Of a stretch of DNA of 64,000 nt, positions 57,771-64,000 are shown piece after piece. The stretch comes from Centroberyx gerrardi (Eukaryota; Chordata; Actinopteri; Beryciformes; Berycidae), in assembly GCF_048128805.1 (NCBI RefSeq), contig NC_136010.1, positions 25,188,980-25,252,979 of the forward strand. The letters are read 5' to 3'. The translations under genes were made by a program, and so were the position numbers. Each line of letters starts with the position of its first letter. Positions within the stretch are counted from its first letter, which is position 1. The notes below the pieces were generated by a model. It worked only from the letters and a program-made list of their open reading frames with translations, had not been told where the DNA came from and made no database searches.

Positions 57771-60240
57771 GTCCTTTTGAGTCTCCCTGTTGCCATGAAT
57801 TAACTAGTGAACAGGATATTTCTGTCTACCTGTGGTGTCCCCATCACAGAGAGAACAGTCCACCAGCAAAAACACTAAGAAAAGGTTCAAAGGGCCAGCT
57901 CCCCTCTTTGACTGAGCAGTAGGTTACTTCTAATACAGAAGAAAGAAATGATTATCCATGGCATGTTTTTTGTTGACATCAAAGCGTACCAATACCTGTG
58001 CGAGTCTTTGACAGATGGCGAAAACCAAAAGTGAAAAGAGTGACCAGTTTAATATCGGAGAAAGCCAGGCATCTTGACCTGGTTTCTCATAATCGGAGTA
58101 TGAGCTTAACCGGATTATTCTAACCCAGTTATGATGTTTCCATGCATCGACCCGAAATCAGGTAACCCAATTAAGAGCGGAATTCTCTGTGCAGCTAAAC
58201 GCAGCCAATGATGAAGTCTGCATGCAAACCAATGCTCAAATTTTAATGGGGAAGCTGCAACGAACACATGGTTGATGTAAACCATTCATTTTCAACTCAA
58301 GGTCATAATCAGAGTATTACCTATTAGTATAGAGTGCTGTGATTTAGACATATGGAGAGCTGTGATATTATCCGCATTATTAGAGGGCTGTTTGGAACTG
58401 TATCCATATCATCTGAATAAATATGTCCACGGGGGTTTGGCCAGCATGCCTTCAGTTTGCTGAGATGTTTATGTTTGCAGCTGCTGCCTGCTGTTTAAAT
58501 CCAGTCTTTATGACTGTTGAGCCTCATTGGATATCTTGCAGGAAAGTTACACAGGAGCAAGTGAAATGCCATAGCAGCAGTGTGACTGGAGTTTATGACA
58601 GGAAGGAAATAATCGACGTCGCTGGAGGCATATAGGGCAGAGGAGATTGACCCGCTCAATCAATGGAACATTCTTTTTCCACTTCATGTAAATGGCTTAA
58701 TCACATTACTCCCATAATCAGAGCTATGGCAATAATTAGATTGTTGTTTGTATGTACGGTAAACATAGTCATCGTACGAGGGGATTTAGCTGCTGTTTTC
58801 CCTTATGTCTGGGACTGAGAGGCTTAACAGTGTCGAAGGTCGGTTCAACTCTCTTTTCTGGTAGTAATACCCTCCTTTGGCTCATTCAGGATTAAGAGGT
58901 AGCAGTCAGTAGGTGGCTCAGCCAGATATGGCTGGTGTTTTGAGACCGGGTGAGTCACTCTGAGGAAGATATTGTCTCTGCTATCGTGTAAGACATTCAT
59001 AACACAAGAGCCAACTTATCACAATCTATATATACCCTAGGAGAGGTGGGACTAAGTAAGAAGAACAAAGGAACAAAAGATAATAGCAGGGTACACACTC
59101 GCACTCTCAGCTTGTATATTCCCATCCACACCACATATTGTTTCATTATTGGTGAACTAGAGATATATTTTGTGTGACATGATTATAGCCATGTAAACTT
59201 TTGCATATTTGTCAGAAAATGGTGAGAAGTAATATTAGGTTACTTCTCACTGACTAACAATTTGTCTTTATTCGCAGTGGCATTGTATTTATATTAATGG
59301 AGAAATTGGTAGAATCCGGGGGCATTGATTCATTACCACCTAAGGTTTAAGACCCTGCATCTAATATCATTTTTCAAACTGAAGCCTGCTTATATCGACT
59401 GCATTTCTGAGGGCAAGTGGAGAAATGACTGATGACTGACAAGATATTACTTTTTGCTCGATGTGATAAATTATTAGATGTAGGTCACCGGATGCCCAAA
59501 GGGAACATTAGTCCTGAATGCGCACCTGATGTGATTTATTGTATTATTTTATATATGGCTTCCAAATAGATTTCCGGCAATTTTTGCTTGATCTCCGCTT
59601 TCCATTCTAATGATAAAAACTGAAGGATCAAATTTGGACTCACTTAGGCTGAGGTGTGAATAGTGCCACGCCTAAGTCGGGACCCAGTAGACACCCATGT
59701 TGGAATCACTAGAGTTTAGAAGTCACCTGCAAGAACCCGGTTGACCCATGTGTTCCTACAGCAGGACAGGGGCCGGTTGTTGCGGTTGTTGTGGGGGAGA
59801 AGAGAGCAGCGTCTGGGTAAACAGACCCAAACGTCAGAGTGATTCATGTTGGATGTCAGCAGCTGTAGCAGCGTCCCCATCACAGCTAGACAGAGAGAAA
59901 CAGAGAGAGACACACACACACACACAGAGGGAGACATTGAGCAAGAGACAGCAGCTGTCTCTTGCTCATGCACTCACACACACTCACACACACACATAGT
60001 TGCCATGAGGTGTGAGAAAGCGAAAAGGGAGGGCGTGTAGAAAAATATGAGAGAGGTACAGTGGTAGCCAGTGTTGAAATACACATTCATATGTTTGTCC
60101 TGCCTCAAAACTGCACCCAATTCTTTTGTGAACGCACAAATAATATACATAAAATGAGTATATTTAAATCTAATGTCTCTCAACCAATTACTAGGCCATT
60201 CCTTGTGGATTACAGTGGCTAAAAAATGGATTGTCCAAAC

Positions 60241-60683
60241 CACAGAACTTGAATGGATAGAACAGTCCTTCCACTGTTTGCCATGGTAATTTGGCTAGTA
60301 GCCTACAGCATAAAATGGCTATTATGGAATTTTGAGGGTTAATTGCTATGGTGACAACGCAAGTCTGGGCATTAAGGCCTAAAGTGTGTCACACTTGCTT
60401 GAGAACTGTGCAGATGAGTCTGTTAGCAAACTGTCAAAACTCAACTGAAAGCTAATGTTAGCGATGAGGTTAACAGCATTATCACAGACTGTACTTCTCT
60501 CTCTAGCTCTTCTAGTCAGCATTAGCATGTTAGCAATCCATGGCAGCAAGGAGACAGAGAAAGCTCTCACCTCAGCCACTTTATATGGAAGCTAGCCCAA
60601 CGGTAGCCTACACATGGCTGCCACTCCGACCCAGAACGTTGATTTGAATGGGAATGACTGTTCTATCCATTCAAGTTCTGCGG
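60241..60683. mobile_element. MITE with 27-base inverted ends
   Basis: Left end cacagaacttgaatggatag then aacagtc; right end gactgttctatccattcaag then ttctgcgg. The ends are inverted with one mismatch over about 27 bases. Inner phrases (agtagcctacag on the left, ggtagcctacac on the right) are similar but in direct orientation. No coding frame in 443 bases. Confidence 0.8.
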
Positions 60684-61807
60684 TCCAAACATTTCCTCTT
60701 GCTGTTGGACATGTGTATAAGGGTCAGAGGTGGAGAGAGAAACAAAGAGACAGACTTAGAAAGAGAGAGAGAGATAGAGACAAAAAGATGGTGAGAGAGC
60801 TGGAAGCTATGATGATGATGAGACCAGCAACAGTCCTATGAGGTTTCCAGGGATCAAGGTTATAGTGATCGATAAAACACATACAGGGACCGCTAGAGAG
60901 ACAAAAACACAGACATGGCACATGGAAACACAGGGCTAGACATGTGGACGCACACACACACACACACACACACAGAAAGAGAAAGAATAAAAAGAAACAA
61001 CCCGAGGCTACACCACTTTGATGAGGCTGGATATCAGAAACGGCCCTTTGCTGTACCCAGTGATCCAGGTTGGTGGTTTCCTCTCTCAGCTGATTGCAGT
61101 TTTGAATCTTTGTTTGGTTTGTCTCAGCTGAGGAAACCATAGGTGTTGCAACACTACTCTCTGTGATGGCAAAATGCGAGAGACGTGATATGAAAGGGCT
61201 TTTTTCCCCCGCCTGTTTTCCCTTCTTTTTCGAGTTTGTCTCATCAACCATGCCAATAGTTTTGGGCCAAATCTGCGTGCCAACGTGTGTGTTTGTGTTG
61301 CCATAGCTTTATGAAAGAATGTGCCAAGACACCAAAGCAAGGCGCTAAAGTACCTCTCCTTATCTCATTTATTGATGGCTCGGGAGAGTTTGTCCTTGGG
61401 GATGTTGTGTCACGTTGCCTGGTCATTGTGTAAATTAAATTTGAGTGTCTGTTACTCTGCCATCAAATTACCCGCTGCCTTTCTTTATCTGCCCACACGT
61501 CTATGATGTGTAATGTCGCAATCAATGTGTGTGTGTGCTTGTGTTTTTGTCTTGCGTTTGATGCGTTTGAGGGAGGCCTTGAACTCTAGGCATTTTGTAC
61601 AGTAATGCAATCACCCATGAATATGTTTATTCTTTACTCTTGGTTCGTAGCTTTGAGAGAGAGTTGGTCATGTTCACCGATAGCGATTGAACTGTCGAAG
61701 ATCCTATGCTTTTACCACTTGTGAATGTATTTGGGTCTTTGCTTTAAGTCACAGGGAAATGTAAAAGCAACTGAGTGTTTTTGAAAACTGCTATACTGTA
61801 TATCTAT

Positions 61808-64000
61808 AAGTAAAAGTTTATTTAGTATAGCACCTTCACAAGTCACAAAGTGCTTCACAAGAGTAAAATTGTTAAAAATAAAAATAAGACCATAAATACA
61901 GTAAAAAGAAACAAACAATAAAACATAACACACAAAATACAAACACTAGACAGCACGAAGCGAGACAAAGGCCAGTTTGAATAAATGAGTCTTCAGCTGC
62001 TTTTTAAAGGCATCAACAGAGACCTCAGATCGTATGTCTATAGGAAGAGCGTTCCACAGTGTCGGAGCCACCACTTCAAAGGCACGATCACCTTTTGTTT
62101 TCAGTCGGGCGCGAGGGACAGCCAGTAAGCCCTGGTCAGAGGACCTAAGTGACCTACTGGTGATATAAGGATGGAGCAGGTCAGAAATGTACACAGGTGC
62201 CTGACCATGCAGGGCTCTATATGTGAAGACAAGAACCTTAAAATGAATCCTGAACTTGATGGGAAGCCAATGTAATGAAACTAAGATGGGTGTGATGTGA
62301 GTCATCCTGCTGGACCTGGTCAACAGCCTTGCAGCAGCATTCTGGACCAAGACGGTCCAGAGACGACTTGCTGAGGCATGTGAAAAGGGAATTGCAGTAG
62401 TCTAGCCGGGATGATATAAAAGCGTGAATGATCATCTCTAGCTCGGGTTGTGATACAACTGACCTGAGTTTGGCAATGCTTCTTAAATGGAAGAAGCATG
62501 TACGGGTCAATGATTTGATATGCTGATCAAAGTACATAGACTGATCAAATATAACACTGAGATTTCTAAGATTAGACTGTACAGCTGAAGAAAGGGACCC
62601 AATACACTGAGCAACCTTGGAAGCTATGCTATCTGAAGCAATGATAAGGACCTCAGTCTTATCTGCGTTCAGCTGTAAAAAGTTGTTCGCCATCCAGTCC
62701 TTAATGGCAGTCAGACAATCGTGTAAAACAGTCAGTTTGTCAGTCTCATCAGGCTTAAAAGAGACATACAGCTGGATATCATCAGCGTAACAGTGATAAG
62801 AGATACCTTTAAATTTGCTGATAATATGACCTAAGCATATACAAAGCAAATAATATAGGACCCAAGACAGAACCCTGAGGCACACCACAGGAAAGAGCAG
62901 CAGCTTCAGACGTGTAGGGACCAAGCGACAGAAGAACTCCTATCAGAGAGATAGGAGGAGAACCAGTTCAGGGCGCTGCCAGAGACACCCACCCACTGCC
63001 TAAGCCTTTCAGTCAGGATGCTGTGATCTACAGTGTCGAAAGCTGCGCTAAGATCCAGCAGCACCAAAACAGAACATTCACCCACATCAGAGGACATCAT
63101 TATATCATTGGAGACTCTGAGAAGAGCTGTTTCAGTGGAATGCTTCTGACGGAAACCAGATTGGAATTTATCTAAAATGTTGTGTGCATTCAAGACAGCA
63201 GTGAGTTGTTTGTCAACAACTTTCTCTAAAATTTTTGAGATAAAAGGCATTTTCGATATAGGCCTATAGTTTTTGGGAAGGGATGGATCAAGATTAGTTT
63301 TCTTCAGGAGTGTCTGAACAACTGCATGTTTAAAATAAGCTGGGACACAACCAGATTGCAGGGAGCCATTTATAATAGCGACCAGACATGGACCGATAGA
63401 CCCAAGTACATCATTAAGCAAGGAAGTAGGTAAAACATCTACAGGGCTTGAGGAAGGTTTCATACTGCCCACCAGATCAATGAGGTCTTGTAGGGAAATA
63501 GGAGAGAAGCAGTCTAAAATTGACAGCCGAGTTGGATAAGCAAAAAAGGGAGTAGAAGAGGGGATGATGCTAGCCCTAACATCTCTAATCTTATCCACAA
63601 AGAAAGAGAGAAAGTTACTGCAATCCTTATTTGAAATGACAGGCACATCAGGAGGTGCAGGAGTGACAATGTTGTTTATGGTGTCAAACAGGACTTTAGG
63701 GTTGCGTTTACTGGAGGAAATTAGGTTAGCAAAGTAAGAAGCCCTCGCATCCTTAACCATGTTGTTAAACTCAGTTATAAGGTCTTTGTAATAGAGACGA
63801 TGAACATGCTTGGTGGATTTCCACAGTCGCTCCACCCTCCGACATTTACGCCGGCAACAACGAATATCGTCATTTAACCAGGGGGATGAATTTACGGAGG
63901 GAACAAGTCTCATTTTACTAGGAGCCACTTTATCCAAAACGGTGGAGCACTGTGTATTAAAGGAGTGGACCAGACTAGTAACGTCAGCGTGAGAAGACAA
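61808..64000 (-). mobile_element. L2-like LINE ORF2 (reverse transcriptase), frameshifted, cut by the window edge
   Basis: The minus strand reads a non-LTR reverse transcriptase: NYRPIS, DKFQSGFRQKHSTETALL, SAAFDTVDH, SCGVPQGSVLGP, and the catalytic YADD in CYADDIQLY, then the C-terminal WNALPIDIR phrase typical of L2/CR1-type ORF2. The 3' tail (61808-61945) contains gtgaagcactttgtgac in sense. The frame shifts near 62925 and again near 62850, and also near 62340, so this copy is dead. An upstream endonuclease domain, if present, lies beyond 64000. The L2 clade is assigned from motif memory. Confidence 0.9.

Larger units (their letters stand above)
56033..61807 (+). other. Part of copine intron 2
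   Basis: No coding exon supported. It contains the 56978-57770 palindromic element and its internal insertion, a MITE at 60241-60683, and CA microsatellites at 59910-59926 and 60951-60974. Phrases containing gtttccatgca at about 56925 and 58137 suggest another dispersed repeat. Confidence 0.5.

Noticed and set aside
61946..62924. Two separate genes encoding reverse transcriptase pieces
   Set aside because: They are frameshifted parts of one LINE together with the frame from 62906 to 64000.

Overview
The window looks like nuclear DNA of a teleost fish, probably a percomorph. The genes have small exons with GT/AG introns and long non-coding stretches. There are many CA/TG and GA/CT microsatellites, an L2-type LINE, a Tc1-derived MITE and several palindromic fish repeats. 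No bacterial, viral or CRISPR feature was seen. The species cannot be named from sequence alone.

Layout. (1) 1-2.5 kb is repeat-rich upstream DNA. (2) 2.5-11.75 kb on the + strand is a complete 12-exon SR-protein kinase (SRPK family) gene whose joined reading frame stays open for about 415 codons. Its kinase core is intact, but the long spacer that splits the kinase domain of known vertebrate SRPKs is almost absent. (3) 13.0-14.5 kb on the - strand is a small three-exon secreted, cysteine-rich gene of the microseminoprotein (MSMB/MSMP) family with its own TATA box; it only appears when exons are joined by hand. (4) 18-43 kb on the - strand is a LHFPL tetraspan gene, closest to LHFPL4. Two clear coding exons lie either side of a 16 kb intron; the short C-terminal exon or exons and a long 3' UTR are tentative. 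(5) 44-53.5 kb is intergenic and repeat-rich. (6) From 53.5 kb on the + strand is the 5' end of a copine gene (CPNE9/CPNE5 type). Two coding exons are visible and the rest lies beyond the window. (7) 61.8-64 kb on the - strand is a frameshifted L2-like LINE in the copine intron.

The main genes do not form an operon or pathway. SRPK, LHFPL and copine genes are also neighbours in human paralogous regions (LHFPL5-SRPK1 and CPNE5 on 6p21, LHFPL3-SRPK2 on 7q22, LHFPL4-CPNE9 on 3p25). The window is therefore best read as one fish version of that ancient duplicated block.

The most unusual items are the compact SRPK, a (TG)n tract replacing the polypyrimidine tract before the exon carrying its catalytic lysine, the microseminoprotein gene, a hammerhead-ribozyme-like remnant inserted in one arm of a MITE with the empty site preserved in the other arm, and several dispersed or tandem repeat families described below.
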